Assembly (NCBI GenBank): GCA_014607495.2
Contig: CP053169.1
Location: forward strand, 6,882,001 to 6,946,000
Direction: 5' to 3'
Source: Carposina sasakii
Taxonomy: Eukaryota; Arthropoda; Insecta; Lepidoptera; Carposinidae
Length of the DNA: 64,000 nt
Below the pieces are notes generated by a model. The model worked only from the letters and a program-made list of their open reading frames with translations, did no database searches and was not told where the DNA came from. The position numbers and the translations under genes were made by a program. This document shows positions 35,414 through 47,003 of this stretch, piece by piece (position 1 is the first letter of the stretch; the number at the start of each line of letters is the position of its first letter).

Positions 35414-37644
35414 CTACCGTACGCGCTGACGGGAATATAAACGGATGTTTGTATCGAAATTGTCCCAAGACTGTATCTCCTTGAACAGCGCATCACCAGG
35501 GCAGGTAGTCGCCGTCAGCTGTCGATGGCCAACCAACTTGTACTGCTTGCTGACGAAGCCGGATGCTACTCCATGTGCTATGAACGCCTTTGCAGCGTCA
35601 ATCTGTCGCTTCGGAGGCACTGTCGCTGTAAAGAAACGTTGATATAAATATATAAATAAATACCATGTGCCCTGCTATACTAAACGTGGCTGTGGTATCT
35701 TCTTTATGATCATGCAGTTCCGGCCACCTCATTCCGGCAACACAGCTGTGTATGTATTGAAATGAACACCATAAATGTGCCTTCATCCAAAGTGAATACT
35801 CCTTAAGAAGCTTAGGAGCTTAAGTAACAAGTTACGAGCGACGGCGACAGCGAAATTTGTTAAGTCTCGGCGCATTTCCACCAACAGCAATTAAACTTTA
35901 TCACAACGTCATAACGACAAAGGCTTCCCATTAGAGAAAATATAAATTGTTGTATTGTCGCCGTGCAGTACCTATCATTCGTGTGCTTTAGTCGCCCATC
36001 TTTTAGACAAGATGAGGTTGAGGGCATATTTTGCATTCAGTGACTTAATATTCATGGTTGCATGCTAGGTTCTGGCTTCTCGTTGCGACTGTAGTGTCTT
36101 GTGTTCGTGATCGTGAGTAGGCAGATCCGAGGGTCAGCGGAGGGTATAGGGCCCGGTGGTAGGCGATCCCTCAATAGAGACTTAATATTCAATTTAAGTA
36201 AGTATTACGCTATGAAGAAGCGATTAAATTTAATTCGTGGATGTTTTGTTCGAAATAGGAAACTTACCAATAAAGTCTCCAATGAAAACTATTCCAATAC
36301 TCTTGGAATTGTAGCCTTTAGCATGAGCTCCAACCGTCTTCCACCCTCGACCTCCGTAGATAGCACCGTCACCACCCACAGCGAAACTGGACCCAAAAGA
36401 TATTAGGTTTAGTTAGGTTCCCGCTCCCCGATGGATGGATGACATAGTTAAGATCTGGGTACCTGCTGGATGCAGGCCACTTCTAACCGGTCACAGTGGA
36501 GGTTATCGAGGAAGGCCTATGTTCAGCAGTGAACTTCTCATGGTTGAAACGATGACTTCAAGGCTTTAAGTGTGACTTAAGATTTAATATTATAAACAAT
36601 GTTGCATAGAAGAGTACGTAATATTTGACTATTTGTAAACGGCATAAAACCATACTAACTACTTATACTTGTGGTTCCTACGTAGCAAAATATCGATATA
36701 TATTTCTATTTCAGCTCCCCTAGCATGACCACGCATCGTGGATGTCGTATCGTACGATATCGTATCGTCTCTATACAAAATTCAACAAGGCGGCTATATT
36801 TATCGTATTTTGACTGGCTAAATATCGATAAATCGGTTTATCATATCGTGTTTTGCAGGTCATCCTACTTCAGCAGGTGTTAGTTTCGATAGAGTCACTA
36901 TAGATAATAATAAAGTTGTGCTGAGAATGTAGAATATTCATGAGTTGCTGGTAAATTGCTATGAAGTATGAAATAGGTACCTTTTTACTCAATTCATGTG
37001 CCTGATCTGCGCATGTATAAATGTATCCACAAATATTCTTTACAAGAAAATATGCTGTACTCAGCAACGATTACCATTGACACCCATTTCTATGAACTAA
37101 ATGTATTTCTCTCTATGTATCCTTCTTATTCCATCCTTTCTCAACTAAAATCCACAGATTAAAAACCCAGCCAAAATACTAACTTGTAACCAATATCACT
37201 CCATTTGAGAGACTCCTGATGATAGTGCTGCATGGACCTCATCGCTGCAGAACACTCGGTGAAGTCCTGACAAGCTGCAGGCTTGAAACTGTGGTGTATT
37301 ACCACCATAGGCACAGGAGTCTTTAGTTGGATCACTGAGGTTGGCGGCTTGGCGCCCCATTCTTCTCTGCTTATGAACACGGGTTGATTCAAAGATTTTC
37401 TTGTTACTGAAAAGTACCAGATACCTAAATGTAATATAGTTTCTAAACTGACAGAATTTCACTGTAATAAGTCTAGGTGTGAGAGCAACTGTGGCAACAA
37501 TCCTTTCTTATACTCGTATTAGGTAAGGTACGAGTAGGTATACGATATAATAAAAGTTTTTAACTTACTTGTGTATGTGGGTAAACTGTGCAGACTACCA
37601 ATAATGATTAGTAATATTGTCACGGTAATGTTCGAATTAGCCAT
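35414..37644 (-). CDS. Peptidoglycan recognition protein D, amidase-competent, GDFI subtype
   Basis: Secreted PGRP and first gene of the minus-strand cluster. Coding exons in transcription order: 37569-37644, 37184-37406, 36268-36386, 35414-35625; phases 1, 2, 1; 209 residues. Residues 1 to about 21 are a signal peptide (ITVTILLIIIGSLHSLP). Zinc ligands: His63 (VVIHHS), Tyr99 (DIGY), His173 (LVGHRQL), Cys181 (TTCPGD), spaced 36, 74 and 8. The motif before the binding groove is YGGRGW, where A, B and C have YEGRGW. GDFIATVPPK places it with gene C. Upstream, the minus strand reads TTTTTTTTTCAG just before AGTATAAAAATATGG, so a non-coding 5' exon is likely. An R2 fragment (35668-35758) and an RTE tip (36430-36550) lie in its introns. 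Confidence 0.92.
36430..36550 (+). repeat. RTE 3' end fragment in PGRP-D intron
   Basis: Contains GATGGATGACATAGTTAAGA, GGGTACCTGCTGGATGCAGG and GGAAGGCCTATGTTCAGCAG, a second subtype of the RTE C-terminal coding end (WMQA... AYVQQ). Confidence 0.6.
36714..36870 (+). mobile_element. Small element with CCTAGCATGACC ends, copy a
   Basis: CCCCTAGCATGACCACGCATCG at one end and an inverted, degraded partner (GCAGGTCATCCTA) at the other. Inside, TACGATATCGTATCG and TATCGATAAATCGG are self-complementary. The inverse copy is at 40495-40660, whose ends are better kept. Confidence 0.65.
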
Positions 37645-39500
37645 ATTTTTATACTCTGAAAAAAAAAGACCAACATTAAATCATAATTTAGCAGATCCCA
37701 GCATTAAAGATCTCTATATCTAGAGTGATTATTTGAAAGAATAAGAAAGAAACTTGTATTTTAGGCAGGTTATAAGTAGGTACTTCCTAAATTTACTTTG
37801 GGTATACCTAATTTACATAGTTATCTAAGTATGTAGACATATACTTGACTAATCAACCGTGCGGGTCATTAACCTAGCTAGGTGTTATAAAATTCCAAAC
37901 AGTTTCTACTTCTAGCAAGAAAGTATTTTATAAAGAAAAGCGCGTGTAATGGCGCTGCAGTGTGATACTGCAGCGCAGATCATCAGATTTTTACTGCGGG
38001 GGCGTACTGTTAGTATGTGGTAGTCGGCGTATTTTCTATACAAAAGCGGCATTTGTAGGTATACAATTAAAATTTGCTATGAGTACCCCGCGGACTAAGG
38101 TCAGCATTAAATTTGGGGAAACACTCACACAAGTTAATCAATGTTCTCAAGTTGATGTTTGTTGCAAATATTTATGTTGTATTTTTATATTATTATGCTT
38201 TTATTTTTAGCACATAACATGAATGACATGGTTCGCGGGCCATAGCTGTAGTAATAATAATAATAGAAAAATTGTATTTTATAGGTAATAAACTTGAAGA
38301 AAACGTAATACACTTGAAGTAGAATGAAGAAATGAAGTAGATAACGGAAGCTCTGATAACGAGTTGAGGTGCCTAAATTGAAATAATCTTACAGTCTTGT
38401 ATAATACATAAAATAAACCAAGTTAATTCACTCGTAAAAAATTTAAGTTTAGTGTAATATACCTTATCTGCTTAGGTACAAATGGAGATTAATTCCAATT
38501 TATTTACAATCTAAAACAAAATTATCATTAAAATCTGGCATACGTAATAAACATTATCTTACGAATTATCAGGGAAGCCCCGGTTACGTATTTAATTTGT
38601 TGATAAAATCTATTTAATAATCTACACTAGCTTTCGCCGCAGAACCGCTCGAGTGTACTTTAAATAGGTAGGTATATGCTTACTGTAGCTGTGGTTATTT
38701 AGGATAACGTTGCCGGCATATAGGGGCCGCGGCCGTAGCAATGCAAAAACATAGCCGTCTTTACGGTGCCGTCATTTTAAACGCACCGCTATCTAAGGAA
38801 CACAACCTTATTTTAATCAATTAGGCAAAATACGTACACTTACCACTAGTTTTAATTGAATTATAATATATTTCACAGATGATTTTAAAAAGATGTCAAC
38901 ACAACATCCGTAAGTAGGTAAAAAAATCTATCTATCTTCTATACATCTATCTATTCTATCTTCTTCTATATATTATATACATAGGTATAATAAAATTGTA
39001 ACGGATCGATGTTTGTTCACACTAATCTCAGAAATATGTTTTCAGGAATATGTTTTGACAAGTCCCACTTAACATATAGTCTACTTTTATCCCGGGAAAA
39101 TGTTTTTATCCCGGATAATATCGACATTGAATTTTTTCTGCAGTCCACGCGGACGGAGTCGCGGGCGTCAACTAGTCTAAAAAAAAACTTTAACAAAATA
39201 TTTTCTAACACAAGCGTACACAAATCAATCAATCAATCAAATCAAAATAGCAATTATATACCTACTTTTGTACGATATCTCGAATTTTAGTATATTTTTG
39301 ACCTAAACTTCTACAACTTAATACACTGACCGTTCTCATACATTTGGGATACATTTCATAGCGAGTAGCATGTTTTATATATCTTATTATCTAACTGCGG
39401 GTTCTTACCGTGGATAATCAAGGTTATTTATTACTAGTAAACTTTCCTTGCTTTGTTTATTAACCTACATTATTTAGAATGAAATAAGCTGAATAATAAG

Positions 39501-39634
39501 GTCGATTCCGGCAGTCACACGTAAAATTAGTCCTACCTGTCCTTTTCTCTCTCAGCCATTTATGTTAAGAACGGAGAGAGATAGAACTGACTAAGATTAG
39601 GTTAACTTTTAAGTGTGACTGCCGGAATCGTCCC
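39501..39634. mobile_element. Short foldback MITE
   Basis: GGTCGATTCCGGCAGTCACAC at the left is inverted as GTGTGACTGCCGGAATCGTCC at the right, with TCTCTCTC and GAGAGAGA further inside. About 134 bp, non-coding. Confidence 0.75.
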
Positions 39635-40494
39635 TAATATGTATGAAGAATTTAATGCATGTGGATGAGGCGAAAGAGGTATGTTTGGACTTGGAACGTA
39701 CTGAATTGAGATCTGTAGTCTCTGCCTACCCCTATGGGATATAAGCGTGAGGTTATGTATGTAAATAAGCTGAAAAGACATCCTGGAAGATAAAAGAGAA
39801 CAGAACTGATAAATTGACTCTCTATTTTGGGACTAGGCACTTTGTCCACGTTGAGGTTTTCCTTTTTTCCGTTCCCGTGGGAATTTCGGGAATTTTACCA
39901 GTACCTATATGCCATCATAGATGTCGAGTAAGTAGATAGTCATATTATAGTCTGTCTGTCTGTATACCTACCTTGTTACCTAGTTAGGTAACTAGTTCTA
40001 GTTGGTTGTTGTCTTGCTGACAGTCAGTAGAAGAGTTTTAATTATTAATAACTGCGACTATCGACAAAAACCCCCAAAAAGGCTGATGTGAACTTGGTGA
40101 ATGAATATTTTTAAATTAACAAATTGGTTTAGCTACCCGGTTTAATTTTCTTCGTTCTACATATTAAGTAAAATCATCGCTTAAAGATTTTTAGGAGATT
40201 AGTAAAAATAATAACGTTAGTTTAGAATAACTTCTCAGACAAACAAAAGTACTAATTCACTCGTCTAGTAGGTAATCTATTGATGAGTAATTTAGTGATG
40301 ATACGCATGATCGTAACCTTATAGTAATATGGAAAACAGTTTTTTTCTTCAAGGGACTTCTCTTGGATGAATCATTTCACTATTAACTTATTTTAAATCA
40401 CAATAATTATCATGTTATTAAAACAGTTAATATTGATAATAATGAGTATTAGGTTGAAGTGGAAAAGGTCAATAATTTTAGTAAATAACCTGCC

Positions 40495-40660
40495 AGCCTA
40501 GCATGACCTGCGAAACACGGTATGATAAACCGATTTATCGACATTTAGCCTGTCATAAAATACGATAAATATAGCGGCCATGTTGAATTTTGTATAGAGA
40601 CGATGCGATATTGTACGATACGATATCCACGATGCGTGGTCATGCTAGGGGGGCTGGTTT
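40495..40660 (-). mobile_element. Small element with CCTAGCATGACC ends, copy b
   Basis: GCCTAGCATGACCTGCGAAA at the left and GCGTGGTCATGCTAGGGGGG at the right are inverted ends; the interior (CGATTTATCGACATTTAGCC, AATATAGCGGCCATGTTGAA) matches copy a in reverse. Confidence 0.7.
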
Positions 40661-41246
40661 ACGCAATACTTATCTTGATCAATAATAGTTTTTATTGTAG
40701 ATAAATAGATATAGGTAAATACCTACTTAAGTAGATTCCTATGCTGATGCGAGGCTTCACTAAACTAAATCAGCTGCGTGTCTTCCGTGCATAAGAGGAG
40801 ACTAAGGAACACGGGCATTCTCTCATCCGATATTATGCTAGCAACTTATCACAGATAATTTACACCTGTCCCTGTTATGCTGACGTGGTTGTTCAGTTCA
40901 GTTTTAGCTATTCTATTTTGTACATACGCATGTAACAGATAGAATACCGATTTTACAAAACGAACTCTACTTTAGTTCGACAATTACCAACAGGAATCTG
41001 ATCGTCGATCTGCTTTACTATAAATTAAATTTAAGATAGGAACAATTACACGGTCTATTGGATAAACAAAAGGTGAGGCGCGCAGTAAAGCGAGAAATAG
41101 GTTTTTGGATGTAGGTAAGTTTAGTTATAAAACAATAAGTAGTTTATGGTAGTCCCTTTCTTCTCCGAATATCGATCGTCCGAAAATCATAATCCCTAAC
41201 AAGTTTGCTATAATTTCCATAATGTTCGCGTATACGAAATTGTATA

Positions 41247-42145
41247 TTACCTCATCATCACTTTGACTTCACTTTGCGCAAACAGATCTACCTTGCACTT
41301 GCGCAGTCAATACTATCATACTGTATTACTATAGGTACATGGGGAGGTGCATCAAAAACCACATTAAAGCCACTTGAAGTAGCTCAACGAGCTATACTTA
41401 AAATAAGCAATTCGCTTAAATATCTAACCCCCACGACCATAGTATACCAGCATTGTGGAGTACTGACTGTGCGACAAATCTATATTCTAAGAGCTGTCCT
41501 CGCTCAATATAAAGAGTATACCCCGAACTTAGCTTTTCTCTTTCGTCTTTGATTTTTGGTTCTTTTGTTTCTTAGGGGGCTACCTCTACAACCCTGTTAA
41601 CGAGTAAATATATAATATATATAAATAAGAGTGAACTGTAACGGCTGAAAAGTTCTGACTGTAAAAAAACTGTCACAGACTGGTTGCTGACTATGGACTA
41701 TTATGAGACTGAATTACTATTGCACATTCACCACTAATATATTTCTACGCTACCATAACGGACATTTTATTCGATCATACACACCCTCTCACACACACTC
41801 ATTCACGTTCACTTTTACCCATAGAGAGGTTCTACACTTCACATTAGTATTAACTATCTTAACTTCTAGTTTTTAGCGATTATATACTTTAGTTTTTCTT
41901 TCAAAATTGATTTTTTTGTGAAAGATCTTTAGTTCTTGCATTAAATCATGTGTATATTATATAATATCACTTTGTAAAGCAGCTTCAGGGAGAAGAACCT
42001 GGTATCCTGTACTACAGGCCTCTAAATGCCTACCTCAGGTACCAGTTTCTTGCATAATGTAAAGAGATATTATAAAGCCTAATTGCATAGTTGTGTAACA
42101 TTGTGTGAGAAAGAAAAATAAATGCTATTATTATTATATTATTAT
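41247..42145 (+). mobile_element. Decayed 3' end of a jockey-superfamily-like LINE
   Basis: A frame at 41274-41552 reads LRKQIYLALAQSILSYCITI and GTWGGASKTTLKPLEVAQRA, typical of the C-terminal 'thumb' side of insect non-LTR reverse transcriptases (S-x-L-x-Y-x-x-x-x-W-G, LE-x-x-QR-x-x-LK). It ends in stops near 41552. The following non-coding part ends AATAAATGCTATTATTATTATATTATTATT, the usual tail. The 5' part is absent, so the copy cannot move. Confidence 0.75.
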
Positions 42146-42159
42146 TATTATCATCATCA

Positions 42160-42620
42160 TCATTTACAGCCCTGAGAAGTCCACTGTTGGACATAGGCCT
42201 CCCCCAACAACCTCCACTCCGACCGGTCGGAAGCAGCCTGCATCCAACCGACGCCCGCGTCCTTGGCCAGGTCGTCCGTCCACCTCGCGGGTGGCCTTCC
42301 CACGCTGCGCTTGCCGATACGTGGTATCCACTCTAGAACTTTCCGACTCCATCGGCCATCAGTTCTTCGAGCTATGTGCCCTGCCCATTGCCACTTCAGC
42401 TTGCTGGACCGTTGAGTCGGTGATCTCCTCATTTCTGATTCGATCACGCAGAGAGATCCTAAGCATAGCTCTCTCCATCGCTAGCTGTGCGATCCTGAGC
42501 TTCCTAATTGTCTTTAATTCTAATACTTTGGTGCCATAAGATCGGGTGCTATAATGATTAGATGTCCAAATTTTTCTTGCTATAAAGTCACATGTCCTAA
42601 GTGTTATATTGTATAATGTA
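42160..42620 (-). pseudogene. 5'-truncated RTE-clade LINE, C-terminal coding end with frameshift
   Basis: Minus-strand frames give ERAMLRISLRDRIRNEEITD and, after a frameshift, LKWQWAGHIARRTDGRWSRK, GKRSVGRPPARWTDDLAKDA, ending AYVQQWTSQGCK, stop, then an (ATG)n tail. These are hallmarks of the lepidopteran RTE reverse-transcriptase C-terminus. The frameshift near DSTVQQ and the truncation make it dead. It inserted beside the LINE tail at 42145, in opposite orientation. Confidence 0.85.
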
Positions 42621-44011
42621 TGTTAGACCGAATGGTGGTTTATAATAATATTGTTAGTAGGAATCTTTCTAGAGCATTATTTAAAACAAAAATTTGGATG
42701 AATAAAAGAAACAGGCACATAAATCGGCTCAGTTTACCCCGACTCCACGCAGTCTTGTCTGCCCTACCCCTAGAATGCAGTGTAAAAGTGCGTAGGCGCG
42801 GAGGAGCGAGGCGGCCCGCGAGCTGAGGAGCAGGTGAATGCAAGCTTTGCCACGTTATATGCATTATCACAGACACAGCTTTACGTTGTACAGCTAACAA
42901 AATGACAATCAGAAATATTTTTTATGCATTTATTTTATAAGTTCTACATACCGCCTGTGTATAGGTGGTATGTAGCACTTATATATATGTACATTTATCA
43001 TACACGACAGTGTTCCCGAAACGGGGTAGCCAGAAAGGTAAAAAAGGAGATCTCTCAGCCGCGTTGAGCAGGGCAGATGTTAATGATCAGTGACAAATTG
43101 CTAGCTTATCGTCTGTCTGAGAGAGAGGATGCCCGAGTCGACTCTTACGACATGCACGGAAGGAGATGCAGCTGATGTATTCTAGTGAAACCACGCATTG
43201 TCACAGGACACTTTTTTGAAGTGTTGTACTAAATTAAACTACTTCCTTAGTTTTGCTATGACCAGGGTGTGGTTTAGAACCGGAAATGATATTTTAAGTC
43301 TGTTCCATATGTATAGGATAGCCTCGAAAAACTAATGGCTGGTTTATGGATGCAAGGAGTCAATCATTTGGATTACGTCATCTCTGTTATGCTCTCATTC
43401 TCGAGTAATCAAATCTTAGGAAAAAGAAGAGCATAATAGCTAACTTCCTGGACTTCCCTACGGCCTCAAAGATGTTCGATTCGTGAAATTGATAAAATGT
43501 TCGTTAGGGCATAAGTGTTAATGGGGATTCCCTTTTCGGGATTTTTCTCAGCGAGTCGTGTTATGCAAATTAAATAACAGTTACAGTGGCTAATGTGTTT
43601 TTGATAACCTTAATTTGTAATTTTCGGTAAAAGTAACAATTTCTTAATCTCATTTTCTTGGATTACGGAATAATGTGGATGACATAGCGTGGATAGCGCG
43701 GGCGCAGGCGGTAAAGATTCGAAAATAGAACGCCTGATGCTGGACGTTGCCATTTTATTTAAAACGCGTGAACGTCTCTGAAATTTGTAAGACTGGCTCT
43801 ACAAAAATGTATTTTTTATTATAAAACTTCAAGTTTAGGATCTGACGCGCTGTTAGCCAAAGGATATAGACGGGTAGGTACCTATCTATCTACAACCAAG
43901 CATAAAGAAGTAATTTTTTTTAAACAATCAAATATTTGGCGAAAATTATAATTTTTTTCTCTACACTATAGTGTAGAATCTACAGAATTGGTAAGATATA
44001 GAGTCAAGATA

Positions 44012-44275
44012 TACAGGGTGTAACAAAAGGGGTATGTTAAGCGAAAAGCTATGTAAATAGTCCATTAAAAGGAACCTATCCACAAAATTTTAGACTCGAA
44101 ATCACATGTTTAATTCTCCAGATAGTATGGAGAATTCCTAAACAACTCAGGAAGGTTCATACAATTTTGAAAAATAAACATATGATTTCAAGTCTCCAAT
44201 TTTGGAAATAGGTTCTCTATAGTGGTCTATTGACATAGCTTTTCGCTTAACATACCCCTTTTGTTACAGCCTGTA
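44012..44275. mobile_element. Foldback MITE (TACAGG-TGTAACAAA ends), copy b
   Basis: TACAGGGTGTAACAAAAGGG and TATGTTAAGCGAAAAGCTAT at the left are inverted at the right (ATAGCTTTTCGCTTAACATA ... GTTACAGCCTGTA). Sister of 31539-31804. Confidence 0.85.
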
Positions 44276-46388
44276 TAAAAGTAAATAATAGAGCTACTTA
44301 TCAAGCTGAGAAATAGTGACGATTTTCTACGGTAAGCAAGCTTCTTACTTTATATTTCAGCGAGGCATACAAATTCCATTTTCAGTACTAGTATTAGTCC
44401 AAGACAATTCAAATTAGGTAGGGCAAGTATCTCGGAATGAGATATAGAGGATATCAACATTATACTTAATTTCCTATAGAACAAGACAAAAGTATAATGT
44501 AAAACGAAGTACGAATGAAATAATTTCCGACTCGGTGAACCAGCTAGCTTGACGCACCTATTTATAAGTTCCAGAGGATTGTTCAGAGATGAAATTCCTG
44601 TAACTAGTCGCGATCCACGCGTGCCCCGAGCCGCGTCTTCGAACGTTCGAAATTAAAAAAAGTTCCTCCAGCAGGCATAAGAAATATGAACAGTTGAGCC
44701 TTGTGTTGTGTTTGGTGTGATATATTGCAGTGCGTATTAGAATTCGGGTATACAGAGACACATAAAGCTCTACATTCTTACACAAACACTCACACATAAT
44801 TGTAAGATATTTGGTGAAATTTATAATTGATGAAATTCAATAACAGGCAGTTTTTCGTTAATTATGTTTTTAACATGAAGTAAATTGGGTATAGGTTTTG
44901 ATGTAATAAATAATTAATTTATGAAAAATATGATAAATAAATAAAACCAAAATTCTAGACTCGAGCTCACAACCATTACTTTTTCAGATATAATTCCTAA
45001 GTTTCTAGGTTTTTTCTTGATAAGTAATTATTAATATTATTTGGTACCAAAATATACCTACCTATTAAATGTATTTATCACGTGTGACGGGCCTCATAAA
45101 ACTATCAAGTCATATCATAAAATAAAGTACAGAGCGTATGCCAAGTCTTCTAACCCCCAACTAATATCAACCCAAAGATCTATGCAATAACGTCGACGTT
45201 AACTTTAAAATTTTGCATCTTTCATTCTTGAAGATGATTTTCAAAGGAAGCAAAATTATGGCTGTAACACCTTGTTAAAATTAGTTCATTATATTCAATG
45301 TTGTTAAAAGATTTTAAGACATACTGTACAAGAAAAATAGAAAACTTTAATAAAATTACTCGAATAAATGACTGGACTAGAGTTCGTCACAGCTCCTAGA
45401 CTATTGAATAATACAGACTTATCTATACATATAACTATAATCACGTCACTGACATATAATAAAAATGTAACAGATCGCTGTCTGTACATGGAAGATATAT
45501 AAGAAAAAATATTATAGGAGACCTTTATCAACGCAATAGCACCCAAAAGTATGATTTTTGGAATTTTTGTCTGTTTGTCTGTTTGTGGGTTTGTCTGTGC
45601 GTTTGTGCACGCTAATCTCAGAAACGGCTAAACCGATATCGATGCAGTTATCAGTAATATATTGTGATAGATCCCCCTGTGTGCTAAACGTGGCTGTAAG
45701 ATCTTGTTTGTCATCCTATAGTTCTGGCTACCCCATTTTGAGAACACAGCCCTGTGTGCTACATGCATTATGCTAAGTACTTATATAAATCCTTCTATTA
45801 GGTATTTAGATTTTTATTACCTACGTCTCGACTTATCTTAAGTAGGTATAGCGACTAAATATAATATTAATCTACCTACTGCTATCCATATATTATTGTT
45901 TTGGAGCAGATAGAATATAATGAAAGTCATTATTAAAGTATTCCATACTTTTTCAATTTATCTCAGAATTTTGGAATCAAGACATTTAAAAGCACCTTAC
46001 CTACCTAAACAGGTAATATAATAAATTAACAAAAAAAATATATAAAACGATTCTTTAAAAATAATAAGGACTTGATGCTAATGATTTCTTTATAGATTAT
46101 GACAAAAATCTTGAATCTCACTCAAAAATAAGTATTAATACCCACGAAACTCTTGCCCGAAGATTGTTTACATAAACATACAGGAAGCCATTTCATATTA
46201 TTCAATGTCTCATTCTAAAATAAAACCTACGAGTACACGTGACAGCAAAACGGTAAAAATAATTTAGCCGATGAATGAACACAGCTGACTTGTAGACAGC
46301 TACACGGATTTATGACTAGAAGAGATAATGCACTAAAAACGTACCTAATCAGAGATTTAATTAATTCCGTGATCAGTAATTATATTTT

Positions 46389-46530
46389 TTTCCACTTCAC
46401 GCGACTTTGTCCGCGTGGACTACAGAATGTAGGTATACCCTTCTCTGTACTCCCAAATAGGCATATGCAAAGTTTCAAGAAGATTGGTTCAGTAAAAGCG
46501 TAAAGAGATAAGGTAACAAACAAACAAACC
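46389..46530 (+). repeat. Lep1-type repeat fragment
   Basis: Contains CACGCGACTTTGTCCGCGTG, GACTACAGAATGTAGGTATA and an ACAAACAAAC run; partner of 32386-32530. Confidence 0.7.
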
Positions 46531-47003
46531 AACAAATTTTAACATACATACATATCACGCTTTTATCCCTTACGGGGTGGAAGAGCACCAAGGGCCGATA
46601 GAACCACATGGTGCCACTTCTGAACAATTTTGAAAGTATAGTTGAGATGCACAAGTTTGGTTAGTAGTGACAGGTGATCAGCCCATCGCCTACAAAACAC
46701 CAAGACCCTCTTGTCCCTCTGCTGACTTGTACATCTCCGGGAAGAGAAGCGTTTTGGCAACAAATTTTAGCATTTATAATATTAATTGGGATCTCTTTTT
46801 ACTCGTTAATACTTAACCTACTGCGTGCTCTGGTGGAGGCCTACGTCCAGCAGTGGACTGCTATAGGCTGACCATGACAACGACTCAACCAAGTTGCTCT
46901 GGTAAGGCTGTTTCGTAGCCTATCCTGACACACAAACACTATATCACACTCAAAAGACGCCACTATATCTCTTAAAGCATAACTAACACATTCTTTACCA
47001 CAG

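Larger units (their letters stand above)
37645..41229. other. Intergenic stretch right of the PGRP cluster
   Basis: No protein-like frame found. It holds a reversed Lep1 fragment (about 39010-39178), a foldback element (39501-39634), the second copy of the CCTAGCATGACC element (40495-40660) and an R2 fragment (40740-40895). The PGRP-D promoter and non-coding first exon should be in the left part, but I could not fix them. Confidence 0.55.
42621..47003. other. Intergenic repeats left of the forked-like gene
   Basis: No host exon found. Contains an R2 copy reversed (43010-43200), foldback MITE copy b (44012-44275), an R2 fragment (45659-45765), a Lep1-type fragment (46389-46530) and an RTE tail tip (46836-46870). 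A CG-richer patch at 42780-42830 (GCGTAGGCGCGGAGGAGCGA) is unexplained. Confidence 0.55.

Noticed and set aside
37962..38210. 82-codon plus-strand open frame
   Set aside because: Cys/Phe-rich end and no splice or promoter context; looks random.
42105..42539. 144-codon plus-strand open frame
   Set aside because: Antisense of the RTE C-terminal coding end; the minus strand gives the conserved frame.
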